From: Mesodorylaimus sp. YZB2_4
Lineage: Eukaryota; Nematoda; Enoplea; Dorylaimida; Dorylaimidae
Length of the DNA stretch: 64,000 bases
Assembly (NCBI GenBank): GCA_030248295.1
Contig: JASANH010000104.1
Span: 496,001 to 560,000 of the forward strand
Direction: 5' to 3'
Part shown: positions 11,931-22,979 of the stretch, one piece after another
Position numbering within the stretch: the first letter of the stretch is position 1
How the letters are laid out: every line of letters starts with the position of its first letter
Program-made: the position numbers and the translations under genes
Notes under the pieces: generated by a model
Databases searched by the model: none
Told to the model about the DNA's origin: nothing
Seen by the model: the letters and a program-made list of their open reading frames with translations, nothing else

Positions 11931-13214
11931 TCATTGCGCCAAATGGCCGTCGAGATCGATCCCAGTCGCTCGTCGAAAGCGATCGCTGCTCGTCCCAGCC
12001 AATGCAGGGTACGCAGTGAAGAGGGCTTGCGAGGCTAGCATACGCAGCGTTTGTACCTGGAACCTAAACCTGGTTCGCATGATCACTGTGTTCGCGTTTG
12101 TGGACAGCACCGCCTCCCGGTCGGTCAGAACGGACGGAGTGCAGTAGTTCAGGTAGGACGAACCGCCGGTCATTCGATGGTCATAGTACTCGCGTACAAC
12201 ACTGTCCGAGGCCACGAAATCTTCCTGACGCCGAAATAGTTCAAACCGACTCGTGCGAGTGTTAAAGACGACGATGCGCTGGGGATTCCGCTGGTAGACG
12301 CCGAATCGGTGATCGGACGATCGGATTTTCAGGCTCAGCGCCCACGAGAATATCAAGTCTTCCTGGTGGAGTACTGTCGACGACTGAGGGTCAGAGATGG
12401 ACAAGTCGAGCACAACGTTCACAAAAAGAGTTCGTGCTCGGTGTGCGACTTCCTCGATCTTGACCGCAGTGCCCAGAAATCGAATCCGCCATCCATCCAC
12501 GACCCACCTGCCTCCGACTCGTCTCATCCGACGTCCCAGGCAGAGAATGGCCACTGGGCGAGTGTATTTTCCGATACGCAGTGACTCGGATAAGTTGAAC
12601 TCTGCCCATTTCTTGTGTCGGATATCGTAGACCAACAGGACGCTGCACGGGCGACGTTCAGGCCGACGCACTCGGCTCAGGTAGACGAAGACTACGCCGC
12701 GGCTTTGGCATGCGAAGAGTGGAAAGCGGATAGTATTGACGGAAGGGAACAAGTCAAACTGGTTGAAATGCATCAGATACGATCGCCGGCCGGTCAGTGT
12801 GGAGACTCGCCATACGGTGACAGTGCGCAAATACGACCCGCGTTGTTTGACGCTGACCACGTTGAGCGCGGACGCGTGGGGATGGAGAGGATCGTCGATC
12901 GGATCCGAATCGCACAACATTAACTTGTGAAGTATTTCGTTCGACGAAGATGTCAATCGGGCCGCAATTTGCCAGTGGGGCCACGGACTGATGTCTTCAG
13001 TTGGTAGTGGCTGTTGACCATCCTGCCAAGCAGTCACGATTTCCGAGTAAATAAAGTCGGTGAGAAAGCGCGTGCCGAAATCGATTAGGCCGATTGCTAG
13101 CGGGATGCCGATGCTGATGAAGGCGGCAGACAACAGTAGGAGGAGCAGAACGAAGACAACTTTCGTCGTCCAGCAGACTGTGAACCCCAGAAGAGCGTAC
13201 AGCAGCACAGACAT
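11931..13214 (-). CDS. Unknown membrane-anchored family protein, intact copy (427 residues)
   Basis: I do not recognise the family. The single-exon frame gives 427 residues. The N-terminus has two hydrophobic stretches (about residues 3-20 and 20-45), consistent with a signal anchor or two membrane passes. The following 370 residues are soluble, rich in Arg and beta-prone segments such as SVLLVYDIRHKKWAEFNL and RIVVFNTRTSRFELF, which superficially resemble propeller blades. A C-terminal helix-like block (QTLRMLASQALFTAYPALAG) precedes the stop. An AATAAA lies roughly 90 bp after the stop. A copy at 61741-63022, in opposite orientation, is almost identical through the coding part and the 3' flank, but the sequence upstream of the ATG diverges. 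A decayed relative lies at 16160-17260. At least three copies in 50 kb show an expanding family. Long antisense open frames over this gene are shadows. Confidence 0.75.
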   Translation of the reverse strand: MSVLLYALLGFTVCWTTKVVFVLLLLLLSAAFISIGIPLAIGLIDFGTRFLTDFIYSEIVTAWQDGQQPLPTEDISPWPHWQIAARLTSSSNEILHKLMLCDSDPIDDPLHPHASALNVVSVKQRGSYLRTVTVWRVSTLTGRRSYLMHFNQFDLFPSVNTIRFPLFACQSRGVVFVYLSRVRRPERRPCSVLLVYDIRHKKWAEFNLSESLRIGKYTRPVAILCLGRRMRRVGGRWVVDGWRIRFLGTAVKIEEVAHRARTLFVNVVLDLSISDPQSSTVLHQEDLIFSWALSLKIRSSDHRFGVYQRNPQRIVVFNTRTSRFELFRRQEDFVASDSVVREYYDHRMTGGSSYLNYCTPSVLTDREAVLSTNANTVIMRTRFRFQVQTLRMLASQALFTAYPALAGTSSDRFRRATGIDLDGHLAQ

Positions 13215-14085
13215 GGCGACTGCTCACCATAACAGCGCTGGGATACTTGCTGGAGACATCTGCTAACTGTGATCGCGTTTATTGTACACTGCACTTGGGA
13301 TCCTTCTAGACACACTGAAAAGTCAACAACGCAGCTTTCTGTTTGCGAAAGTTTAAGGTCATTAGGAGCGCATCGCAGTTTAAAGGTCTGCACTCTGATG
13401 CGAGCTGTACGTAGTTCGTAGAGATGCGTCGTCATCTTCTTTATATTGAACATATTTTATTCAAATCTGCTGGTGCAGATAGTGAAGGTCCATCTGAACT
13501 CCTTCCACTGCGCATTTGTGATTTTGAGCTTCCTGTGAAATACGATGTTGGGCGCAAGTGCAAATCCGAAGCTCCCTTGACAAATATCATGCAATTTGAG
13601 ATCTCGAACTGTCAGACTAGACTGATGGATTGGAAGTCTTATTTTGAGTTGTAGTTTTTGATTATCTTACCCTTTCGAAGACTGCCAGGTAGTATGTTCG
13701 GATAAATGATACATCTTGCTGACGTCGCATGACTGGAGTGATCGGCGCCTATTCTCTGCTGTCTTCACTGGTTCAATGAACCAGTTTTTTTTTGTAGGTG
13801 CAGATCGACGCTTATTCTGCCGCAGACGATCAGGTTCTGTCAGGTACCTACTGTGCATATCTGGCACACGTGATTTCACGAGATCTTCACAATTTACCTG
13901 CTGCAACAGTCTGACATGACACGAGAAGTACAGTATAGTGCGCACAATTACATACTCCGCTGATCCGTTCTGGTATGCACATCCGACAAGGTGCGCAAAA
14001 GAGTTCATATTTTGAGATTCAGATAGCAACAAGCCACAACTAACCCACTGTCCACTACTGCAAACACCGCCACATGCAAAGCTTT
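13215..14085. other. Intergenic region between the unknown family gene and the MYND gene
   Basis: No gene or repeat recognised. It includes the 5' flank of the unknown family gene (3' part of that promoter near 13215-13320). Confidence 0.4.
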
Positions 14086-15027
14086 TCAAATGACGTTAGG
14101 ATGCTGGTCACCAGTCAAGACAGGACCACAGATAACAGTATGTAAGGCCCGCAGGTCTTCGATGGCTGTCCTCGGGTCCCCGTACCGATCCAATTCCAGA
14201 CCCTTGCCCTCAGCGATATCACCCACTTTAAATCTATAAACCGCTTCGTTCCGGGTGGCCATGAAGTCTAACTTTTTGAAATCTGGTGGCAATAGTTTGG
14301 CTCCTAAAAGAGGAATAGTACACATTCAGAAAGCACACGTCTCGTGCTGCAAACACAGTCTCGGATCTGATATTGAGAGCACTTAGGCGTGCGCTGGAGG
14401 GTGAAACTCTATCAACCCAACCACAGCTGACGGTCCATTCCTGGCCTTACCTTTGGCAGCGTGAAGAAACCTCAGGAACTTTGAGGGAACATCCTCGTGC
14501 TTCGGCAGAGCGCCACAAATCTGCTGTTCATCCAAACAACGTAATCGAAAAGCGTCTACCAAGTAAGCTGTCAGTTCGTCATCGGGTAAGTGTAGGAACC
14601 ACGACTCCACCTTCTGGCGATACTTCGGCTGGAAATGCGTGGGATTCTTCAACTTGCACGGTTTCTTATGGCGGGACCAGTCCAACTGCTGGCACTCCTT
14701 ACTGCAGTAGGCAGCCGCCCGACAATTTCCACACAAGCACAAGAGGCATTCGGCGTTAGCGCAATACGAACACTGATAATCAGTCAGTCCGGACAACTTG
14801 TACAGACTGCGGCACGCTCTACTCATCATTTTGGCATCGCTTAGTCCACTTCGGGAACTGGTCCCGCCCTCGCTACCACCACTGCTCGTACTCATCTCCC
14901 CCAATGAACGATACATGAATGATACGCTGGCCACGAACCCTGCCTCTGCAGGTCCCGAACTGGAAATGGAGGACTGAATTAGTCGAACTGGCGTGGCAGA
15001 CAGCCACCAGCTGCGTCCATTGGCCAC
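14086..15027 (-). CDS. MYND-type zinc finger protein
   Basis: Two exons, 15027-14451 and 14303-14086, join in phase 1 to give 264 residues. A MYND finger is clear around residues 85-123: CSYCANAEC, LCGNCRAAAYCSKEC, WSRHKKPC, holding the zinc-binding Cys/His set. MYND fingers bind proline-rich peptides and often recruit co-repressors. The N-terminal 80 residues are Ser/Gly rich and low in complexity. The C-terminal part has a helical block (WFLHLPDDELTAYLVDAFRL) and a conserved-looking second exon (DFKKLDFMATRNEAVYRF), without a SET domain. I cannot name an orthologue. The start is the first ATG of the frame; a downstream Met (MSTSSGG) is also possible. Confidence 0.8.
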
Positions 15028-16159
15028 TTAGGACTCGGAGGCAGGGCCCGTCGTTGCAACTAGATTGCCTTTTTTCTCTCGAAACTCGAACGGCTAGTTT
15101 ATTGAAGGTTTTGCCTTACTCATACCACCCGCATTCTGTTTAGGCGCTAGCGAGTTTCCTTGATCCTATAAGACTCTGTTTGCCGCGAGAATCGATGCCA
15201 CAATGACGCCAGCCACATCAGCGCTGCTTGCTGAGGCAATGCTGGAATGAGGGAGTGAATCAAATCTTGGTAGTCACTCTCTACAATGTTAACGCACCTC
15301 TAGCTGATGGGACAAAGAGGAAACACAGAGTGATGAATTGTGCAAGAAACGACTTCGATGTCGATTGGCAGTACGAGGTCAGGATTTTATGATAGCTGAC
15401 GACTTTGAGTTTGCCGAGAAATGAAAAAGAATTAAGTGATACATGAACAGAGTTGACCAGCTACTAACCGTACAGAAATCTCTTGAGACTTCGCAGCGGC
15501 AGGAGTAGACAAACTTCGGCTCTGACGAAATCTTTAGAGTTTTGGTCTTTACTTGCGGGACATTTCATCCTCGTAAGTGGATGAAAATAGGAGATCTGCC
15601 CGACAAATGCGAGGTAGACACAGCCCTGTCAAGCGAGAGCTCGGATATCACATCTATAGAAACCTCAAACAATTTGGCTAGTACGGATACATGATCCCCG
15701 TACGCAGCTTATGACTTTCTTCATCAAAAAGATTTGTTTGACGGTTTGAACTCAATTATAGGGAAAATTCTTCTAGAAATTGCACCGAGGGTACTGCAAA
15801 AACTCATCATGTTTAATCTGCAGTATGTGGCCATAGAACTATTCAACGGAAACAAAACTACGAGCATGCATTGGGGTGCGGGGTATGTGCAGTACTGTAT
15901 GAATATGTAGGCAAAAACTCTAGCGACTGAATTGCAGCGTACTGTACGGGAAGGGGTCTTCATACTTTGCATGTAGCCCTTGTACATATCATGTAGCACG
16001 ATCGCAAATATGGTCTTGACTCTGTCCAGCTTCATCACCGTGAATGTCGCTGCTTTGCTTGTCTTTGCTGATGCTCGCTCTTCAGGGTTCATAGCTGATG
16101 GATGACGGAAGTCTCCCTCCTCTGCGCTCCTGCCTGGTTTTGCCGGTTTCTGGTAAAGT
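15028..16159. other. Intergenic region
   Basis: No gene or repeat recognised. A minus-strand open frame at 15724-16092 has no recognisable domain and odd composition, so I do not call it. Confidence 0.4.
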
Positions 16160-17260
16160 CTGAGGGGTCTGAGAATGCGCTTTGTTACCGACTTTATTTC
16201 CTCAGAAATCGTGGCAGGACAGTCAACAGTCCGTACCAGCGGAAGCGATTACTCCGTGCACTGGGAATCTTCTGCAAGTCTACAAGCGATTTAGATCCTA
16301 TCGACGATCTTATCCATCCACACGCGTCCGTGGTCAGTATCAAACAACGTGGACGCATTTGCGCACTGTCATCATATTGCGAGTCCCCACGCTTATTGAC
16401 CGGTGATCGTTTTTGGTGCAAATGCATCATTCCTGGGTAGTTGGGGAATCAAAGCTCTCCCTGGCAGGAAGTGATCAGGCCAGCCAGTTTGACGTTTTAG
16501 CCGTTTCCTATTCACCTCAATAGATGTCTCAGAGACTTCTCATAACTGTCTCCCTCCGCCTGTGTGCGCTGGTTACATTGGCGTCACAAACCTACTGTAA
16601 GGGCTGCTTCATGTATGAGCCCCTGCGGCCGCGGTGGTGCAGCGGCAGTCCAGCATTCCGTATTGCTCAGTAGCAAGTGGCTGGGCTCGTCCTGGGTCCA
16701 ATCCTTCGGTGATGGAGGTCGGTTTGCGAACCATGAACCCTCGCTGAGGTGCTCCGAGTGGACAGTCTGGGCTGTCGAATACCGACAGGGTTACAGACCA
16801 CCCAACATCGTCTGAGGAAGTCGATGTCCAGTCCAGGATGGTGTCCCTAGTAGACGTTTTAGCCGCCGACGGACACTGCTGTGTGCGCTGGTCTCTTGCT
16901 TACAAGGTTTGACTTCTGGCCGGCTATCGGCAAAAACGGCTCCCTCTAAACCAAATATACTGGCCTGATGCATCCATGCTGGGGAAGAGTTTTGATCTCA
17001 CGATCAGGAATGTTGGTTAAACATCTCGACATCAGCCAATTCGACTTGTTTCCGTCATCAATACTATCTGGAATTTCGAACTTGAAGAAGCGAATGATTG
17101 GGGCCCGCCCACCAGTTGCCATGATGGCAGAGCCTGCTGCTCTCTTGTTTACAGCCCCTGAAAAACATAAATTCAGAGGCATCGTACATTATTTTTCGGA
17201 CAATGTCCTGAGAATTGGTCTTTTCACGAAGCCCACGCACAAGGGCCTTAATCCCCAAAA
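16160..17260 (+). pseudogene. Decayed copy of the unknown membrane-anchored family, interrupted by about 0.5 kb
   Basis: Bases about 16185-16430 resemble the intact family genes: DPIDD-IHPHAS, VSVKQRG and LTGR-type blocks are readable but in shifting frames. Similarity resumes at about 17020 with QFDLFPS and continues with a weak match around 17160-17250 (LRIG and TKPT blocks). Between about 16440 and 17010 the sequence is unrelated and contains a tRNA-like stretch. Several frameshifts and missing segments mean it cannot encode the full protein. It is more diverged than the two near-identical copies, so it is an older duplicate. Confidence 0.65.
16627..16712 (+). repeat. tRNA-like stretch, possible SINE head, inside the decayed family copy
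   Basis: TGGTGCAGCGG at 16635-16645 resembles a Pol III A box, and GGGTCCAATCC at about 16694-16704 resembles a B box, some 55 bp apart. It lies in the block that interrupts the decayed family copy. I cannot fold a clean cloverleaf, and only one copy is seen in this window. Confidence 0.35.
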
Positions 17261-17663
17261 AGCCAATGCGCTTCGAGCAGTTTCGTCCTCTCTGCTTTGA
17301 GCAAGGATAATAAAGGCAAAAATCAAATAGCGACGTCCAAGAATAACAGCTTAAGAGGCACTCGGAGGACAAGCGGGACGCGAGGATAAGACGCGGCTCG
17401 AAGACATTTCGTTTTCGCCGCAGTCCCGTGTCGACCATGAAAAAGGACTAGTATGGAAAAAGCAACCGCAGCCTAATTTCCCGGCCCGAAGTTAGGCGCA
17501 TCGTCTAGCTCTTTTCGTAGAGACGAAGCAGAAAGCAGCGAGGCGTGAGTAAAACGGTCATTGAAGTTACTCACTGAAGTTTCGAACACTTTTTCTTGTC
17601 TCAGATTGAGCGAGGAGGTCACTTTCCGTTTCCGCACCAGCAACGACTTCCGATTTGTCGATT
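17261..17663. promoter_or_regulatory. Upstream region of the second K2P-FN3 channel
   Basis: No coding signal. It probably holds the promoter and 5' untranslated region of the channel that starts at 17664. Confidence 0.35.
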
Positions 17664-20600
17664 ATGAACACTTCTCTGGACGATAGCAGTCTGCGTCGAT
17701 TGATGATGACCAGCCAAACGACCGAGCACGAGTCGGGGGCCAGCGACTCACACCATTTGGCCACGACAGTCACGACCGAGACGAGGCTCGAGGACGAGGA
17801 AGACGGAGAAGAGGACACCACCGCGTCCACCAGACTGATCATGGATGCTGAATCGCAAGAGGATAAGAAAGTGTGCACTAAGGAGGCCTCGCACGCTGTG
17901 GCTGTGGCAGCTGTTGCTGCAGTACTCAGTCATGGCTTAGTGCCGATGTCCGACTCACATCAGCCACCAACACCACCACCCAAAGATGAGATCGAAGAAG
18001 AGAAGCAGCCGCTGACCGCAGATGGACAAGACGCGTTGGTGAAAAAACCAGAACTGACTTGGAAAGGGGTAAGTCAGCGTTATTTCGAGCTCACAGGGTC
18101 TAGCCGTCTGGTATATTTTATACGTTCTCACTTTCAAGCACTTTTCGACGCTGGTGTATCTTTTCGAAATGTGCCTTGCTATTACAGATTTCCCTAAAAC
18201 AATAAGCCTAGACAAGATTCCACTTTGAAGAGCTCACTTATTCATTTCGTCCCTGTGACCTTTTCAGATCCTCCGCACCGCAGCCCCACATTTGGGTTTG
18301 CTTCTCCTCTCCCTCATCTATACATTCATTGGTGCTGCAGTGTTCATCCGTCTGGAAGAGCCCTACGCCCGAGACCTGCAGAAGGATAGGGCACTTAAGA
18401 TCAAGGAGAACCGCGATGAGTTATTGAACAATTTGTACCAATTGAGTCGAGATGGTCGTCCGATCGAGGAGGGAGAAAAGGAGTTCGAGCGATTCGCTGT
18501 CACTCTGCACTCGTTGCATCAAGCAGGAAAATGGAAAGGCGAAAATGACGAAGCCAGGTCGACCAAACGATGGATGGACGAATGGAACTTTGGTGCTGCC
18601 GTATTTTTTGTCTTTACTACCCTGACTACCATTGGTAAGTTTGACTCCTCAATGGAGTCGGATTTAGCCTCATGTTTTCTTAATACTTGTATGGTGACAA
18701 AGCTCGCGCATGTTGACCCTCGTTCATCTGAAGTCCAGACTGCACACTTCATTTCAGGCTACGGCAACGTAGTCCCAGCCACTCAAGCTGGTCGCATCTT
18801 CTGCATGTGCTACGGCCTCATTGGTGTACCCCTGCTTCTGGTCACCACCGCCGACATAGCCAAATTTATGTCGTCTGGTCTGACTCGCCTGTACATCCAT
18901 TACCTAAAGTGGAAGGCGCAAGCTGCGGACAAATTCAATCGACTTATTCTTCGGCGAAAGTCGCACGAGTTGCACGTGGACGACACTGAGAGTATGGCCG
19001 AGTATGTGTGGAACAATGTGGACTCGGTCCACTACGTCAAGATACACGCTGGCATCATTCTGGTCATCATATTGGCTTATACGAGCATGGGTGGGTGGCT
19101 GTTCAGCCGGTACGAGCAGTGGACATTCTTCGAAGCCTTCTACTTCTCTTTCATCAGCATACTAAAGGTGGGATTTGGTGATTTATTGCCAGCCAATCGC
19201 AACTATTCCTGGCTTTCCATCCTCTACATCTTCTTCGGCCTGACAGTGGCCACCATGTGCGTCGATATTGCAGGCTCGCAGTACCTGGAAAGAATCCATC
19301 AGCTGGGTAAGCCTCTTCTCAACAGTGTTCACAGCACTGAACGGGTTCCATTTAAGGAAGACAGATGAAACATGCGGACTACCTGAGCGTCATTCAAAGA
19401 GCCAAGTACCGTCGAAAGCGAAGAGAGGCGGTAAGAGACACAGGGAGACCATCCTACATGAGGCGCTCTTGTACCCCTTCCGTGGCCTCCTGGTACCTTT
19501 ACTCCCACAAGGGGTAAGAATGCCTAACGGTAATAGAAAGGCCCCTGAATCCTTAGTTTAGTTTATAAAGTACGCGTTCTTAATTGGGATATATACCCAT
19601 AGCAGTAGCTGCCTTGACCCATTAATATGCCCGCCTGATGTGTGAGATACGGTCAGTGAAGCCCCTCCTACAGCAATTGGCCAAGCTTTCTGTTGCTTGA
19701 TGAAGTTCTTGCAATACCTGAGTTTGCTCGACCCTTACAGATGAAATCGCTGATGACCGTGCTGACGTTGGTCAATAGAATGCGTTTTCCCCCAGGTACA
19801 ATTGATGCTCAATTCTGATAAAACAGATGCTAAAGATGGTTTTCGTTGCAGGAACTCTATTGAGGAAAGAAATGGAGGAACTGAAACGTAAGTCCATCCC
19901 TTATATGGTCCCGCGACCTTGTCTGATGTTTCCTCGCGCATTTAGTGCCACCACCTCCCCCGACCGAAGTCCGAGTCACCAACATCACCCCGTACTCGAT
20001 CAAGCTTATTTGGACTCGCCCCAATGCACCCACCAAAGCCAAATATGTTCTTAAATACAAAATGAAGTATGTGCAGAGTCATATCTTGAGCGAAGGAGGT
20101 GTATATCTTCTGTCTTGCCATTAGACACAGCAAGAGTGAAAGCACTGTGAACATCTCCAACATCTGCGAGGGTGAGATCGAGATCAAGAACCTGAAGTCG
20201 TTTTCCATTTACGAAATTAGCTTGTCTTGTGTGAATCGAGTGGGACGCAGCAATTCGGTCAAACTGATACAGATTACGGGTAAGTAGGTACATGCACTGC
20301 ACATAAGACCCCGGGTAGCCACTGCATCCCATACCTGTAACGCGTGTCAATGGCACCAGTAAAACGCAGGCGCTTTAGTTCTTGCATCAATAGCTCTCAT
20401 CGTTAGCCGCGCATGGCTTCAGTGGGGGAAAAGCCTATCGCCTTTTTCTGCGACACCATGTACATGCATTTTTCTGGTACCCAGAACCCGAAACATCACC
20501 CCAAGACTTGGCGGTAGAAGTGCTCGGCCCCACGTCGGTTTCCTTGACTTGGAAACCGCCATATAAGAAACAGAAGGACGTGAAAGTAAGCCCCTTTTCG

Positions 20601-21277
20601 GCACATTCCCGAAAGGCACTAACAGCGTGTGTACGTTCAGAAATACGCAATCTACTACAGCAGCAATCCAGAACAACCGTTCGAGCGATGGACGAAAATA
20701 ATAGTGGATGCCAGCGAACACAAGTTACGACTGGATGACTTGTCCGAGGGGGCTGCCCAATACGCCTTCTGCATCAGCAGTGTCTACGATCGGGGTCATT
20801 CGCCCATCTCACGCACCGTCTACGCGGCTAGTGTTTCGTCGAGTCGTAAAACGTCCGTCGCCACTGCGGCGTCTGGATACGCCAGTAGCGCCAGTGTTCG
20901 AGGTGTGTATAGAAGACGTAGTGGGTACGCAGGGCAGCCTACTGTAGAGCTGTAGAGCACGCCATCTAGCCTGTAGCACACGCAGCATGCGCAACGGCAT
21001 GCGTGTACAGTATAGGAACCACTTTACACTTTCAGCTGTAACAGCAAGTGTGCGGCGTGGATATCGTCGCTTGTCGAGAAGTGTGCAATCTGTAAGTAAG
21101 CCAGGCATGCGCGGCACCGACTGCACCATGTCCCATGAGTCAGACCGTCACCACCACACGTGTGCACACTGTACACCACCGACTGCTAATTACGTTCACG
21201 CTTTCCTTTTGTTTCAGATGAAAATGCAAACAGTAGTTTTGCAGCCGCAGCAGTTCGAAAACTCAGTTCAACTTTGA
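17664..21277 (+). CDS. Second two-pore-domain (TWK/K2P) potassium channel with two C-terminal fibronectin type III domains
   Basis: A paralogue of the channel at 6815-10373. Twelve exons join in phase: 17664-18068, 18268-18634, 18758-19306, 19357-19430, 19741-19795, 19852-19887, 19946-20066, 20125-20279, 20485-20585, 20641-20902, 21036-21091, 21218-21277 (about 746 residues). It has a 135-residue acidic, Ser/Thr-rich cytoplasmic N-terminus, TM1, cap, pore 1 (TTLTTIGYGNVVP), TM2-TM3, pore 2 (ILKVGFGDLLP), TM4, a basic linker (RAKYRRKRREA), then two FN3 domains (LPPPPTEVRVTNITPYSIKL and SPQDLAVEVLGPTSVSLTWK). Intron positions and phases match the first channel across both the pore and FN3 regions, so the fusion came before the duplication. 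It lacks the extra FN3 exon. The last two exons are less certain. An uninterrupted frame across 18292-19368 simply reads through the intron 18635-18757. Confidence 0.88.
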
Positions 21278-21568
21278 CTTCGGATACTCGAATCCCGGTC
21301 GATGTGTCGCTGTGATTAGAGTGATGCGCGCGTCTATGCACCCAGCGATTGGTATCGTTTTATAATAGTTGTATATTATGCTTGGCAGCACTGACATAGA
21401 ATCAGTGATACCCCTCCCCAGAGTTACCCAGTCCACCTGACCCAACTACTTCATCATATTCCCAACACGCATAATTTATCGAATCATAAAATTTTTGCAA
21501 AGCCACGACATTAAAACACAGATATTCCCATAATCACCAAGACACCTACACCCTGTTCAGTGCTCACT

Positions 21569-22492
21569 TCACAGCCTGCTCACAGTTTGGATCTGTTCCA
21601 TGCGTCGTGCCAGGTACGTATTGAGTAGTCGTTCCCACTCGCCCATCAGCTGATCGAAAGGCAATGACATCTCCTCGGCTTCGAATAAGTACATGGGAAA
21701 TGACGGGCTCCTCTGGTACACTAGCATTGCTGCCCACATGCACACCACAGCCGTGATTCCAAACGTGACCTGCACTTCGCCGTTGACACGATCCTCGAAG
21801 AAATGCGCCAAGAATTCGCGCCCACTTTGCTCAGCTCGGAATTTGCGCACATAATGACCATGATCGGACAAGAAACGTTTCAAGGGCAACTTGAAGCATT
21901 TGGCCACTTCCTCGTTGCAGACAGGTTCGAAGTCCGGTTCAGTTATGTATCCGATCACCGGGTAGATCAGAAAATCATGCCGAGTCAGCAATGGAATCAA
22001 GGCCGCACCGACCGTGACGTACTCGTATGGCAAGCCCACCTCTTCGTACGCTTCTCGCAAAGCCGTCTCCACGGGTCCGTGATCAGTCCGATCCCTAACT
22101 CCGCCCGGGAATGCCACTTCGCCTTTATGAGATCGGACTAACTGACTCCGTTGAGTCAGCAGTACTTCCAGTTGTCCATTCGATCGATCACGAAGCAACG
22201 GCACCAAAACGGCCGCTTCTCGAGTAATGAACGGATACTTCTGAGCCAACGGACTTAGGTGATTCGGTCCGTAGAAATGTTCCGGAGCGTGGAATTTCTT
22301 CAAACGCCGAAGCATAGCTCGCACGGCGGCCATATCTCCGGTGAGATGTGAGTCGTCCTCTTGCCCAACCGATCCGACTTGGATTGAGTTGCGTTGTGAC
22401 GGTTGGAAATCTTCAACTACACTATACGCCTCCACGTCTTCAGTTCCTTCTCGCCTCTCCCCATTCCGCCCATCTCTCGATTCCGATGTCAT
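21569..22492 (-). CDS. Nudix hydrolase of the CoA diphosphatase type (NUDT7/NUDT8-like)
   Basis: Intronless, 307 residues. The Nudix box is complete: GGVRDRTDHG followed by ETALREAYEEVGL, giving the GX5EX7REUXEEXGU pattern with its metal-binding Glu residues. Just before it lies KGEVAFPGG, part of the UPF0035/CoA-type signature found in NUDT7, NUDT8 and yeast PCD1, which cleave CoA and acyl-CoAs to phosphopantetheine and 3',5'-ADP. The protein ends in SRL, a canonical PTS1 peroxisomal signal. This favours a peroxisomal NUDT7-type role over the mitochondrial NUDT8 type. The first 60 residues are charged and not conserved; an internal Met at about residue 54 could be an alternative start. Confidence 0.88.
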   Translation of the reverse strand: MTSESRDGRNGERREGTEDVEAYSVVEDFQPSQRNSIQVGSVGQEDDSHLTGDMAAVRAMLRRLKKFHAPEHFYGPNHLSPLAQKYPFITREAAVLVPLLRDRSNGQLEVLLTQRSQLVRSHKGEVAFPGGVRDRTDHGPVETALREAYEEVGLPYEYVTVGAALIPLLTRHDFLIYPVIGYITEPDFEPVCNEEVAKCFKLPLKRFLSDHGHYVRKFRAEQSGREFLAHFFEDRVNGEVQVTFGITAVVCMWAAMLVYQRSPSFPMYLFEAEEMSLPFDQLMGEWERLLNTYLARRMEQIQTVSRL

Positions 22493-22979
22493 TTTAGTCG
22501 CCCGCCACTCGAACTGTACCCGAACCGAATATCGACCAACCAGAACAAGACGACCTTTGCGTCACCCGCACGCCCTTGCAACTGTATCGGACAAGTCGGG
22601 CGCCTAAGAGAATAGTCCTCAAAGTCACTCCGCAAAAACACAACCACTTCGAGTATCAGGATGAGACCTAATCCAGTCAATTATCATATCAGACACGCCA
22701 TAAAACTTTTACTTTCTCTTTCACAAACAGTGCCCAAGGTCAATGCCACAAAAAACCTACATGCATAAGAAAGGGGAACGTGGGTGAGGGAGAGTACGCA
22801 ACGAGACGCAGGCATAATCGGGACACCGAACTAGATCACATTCATCGCATCCACTCTTGCACTACAGTCTAACGCCGGGGAAACTTTACCCTCGGGCAGG
22901 GAACTTCTCAAAACGGAGGATGTCGTCCTACTCAACAGGTTCAAATTTCAAAGTGCACAAACGTGGCACGCCAGCACAT
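22493..22979. other. Intergenic region between the Nudix gene and HACD3
   Basis: Both genes are on the minus strand, so this holds the Nudix promoter and the HACD3 3' end. Nothing else recognised. Confidence 0.4.

Noticed and set aside
12051-12923. Several open frames antisense to the unknown family gene
   Set aside because: They mirror the real frame at 11931-13214, and the same shadows appear over the copy at 61741-63022.
15724-16092. 122-codon minus-strand frame
   Set aside because: No domain, no splice context, and no relative in the window.
18292-19368. Continuous 358-codon frame in the second channel
   Set aside because: It reads through an intron (18635-18757): the pore filter TTLTTIG is split from YGNVVP, and GT..AG signals restore the correct sequence.
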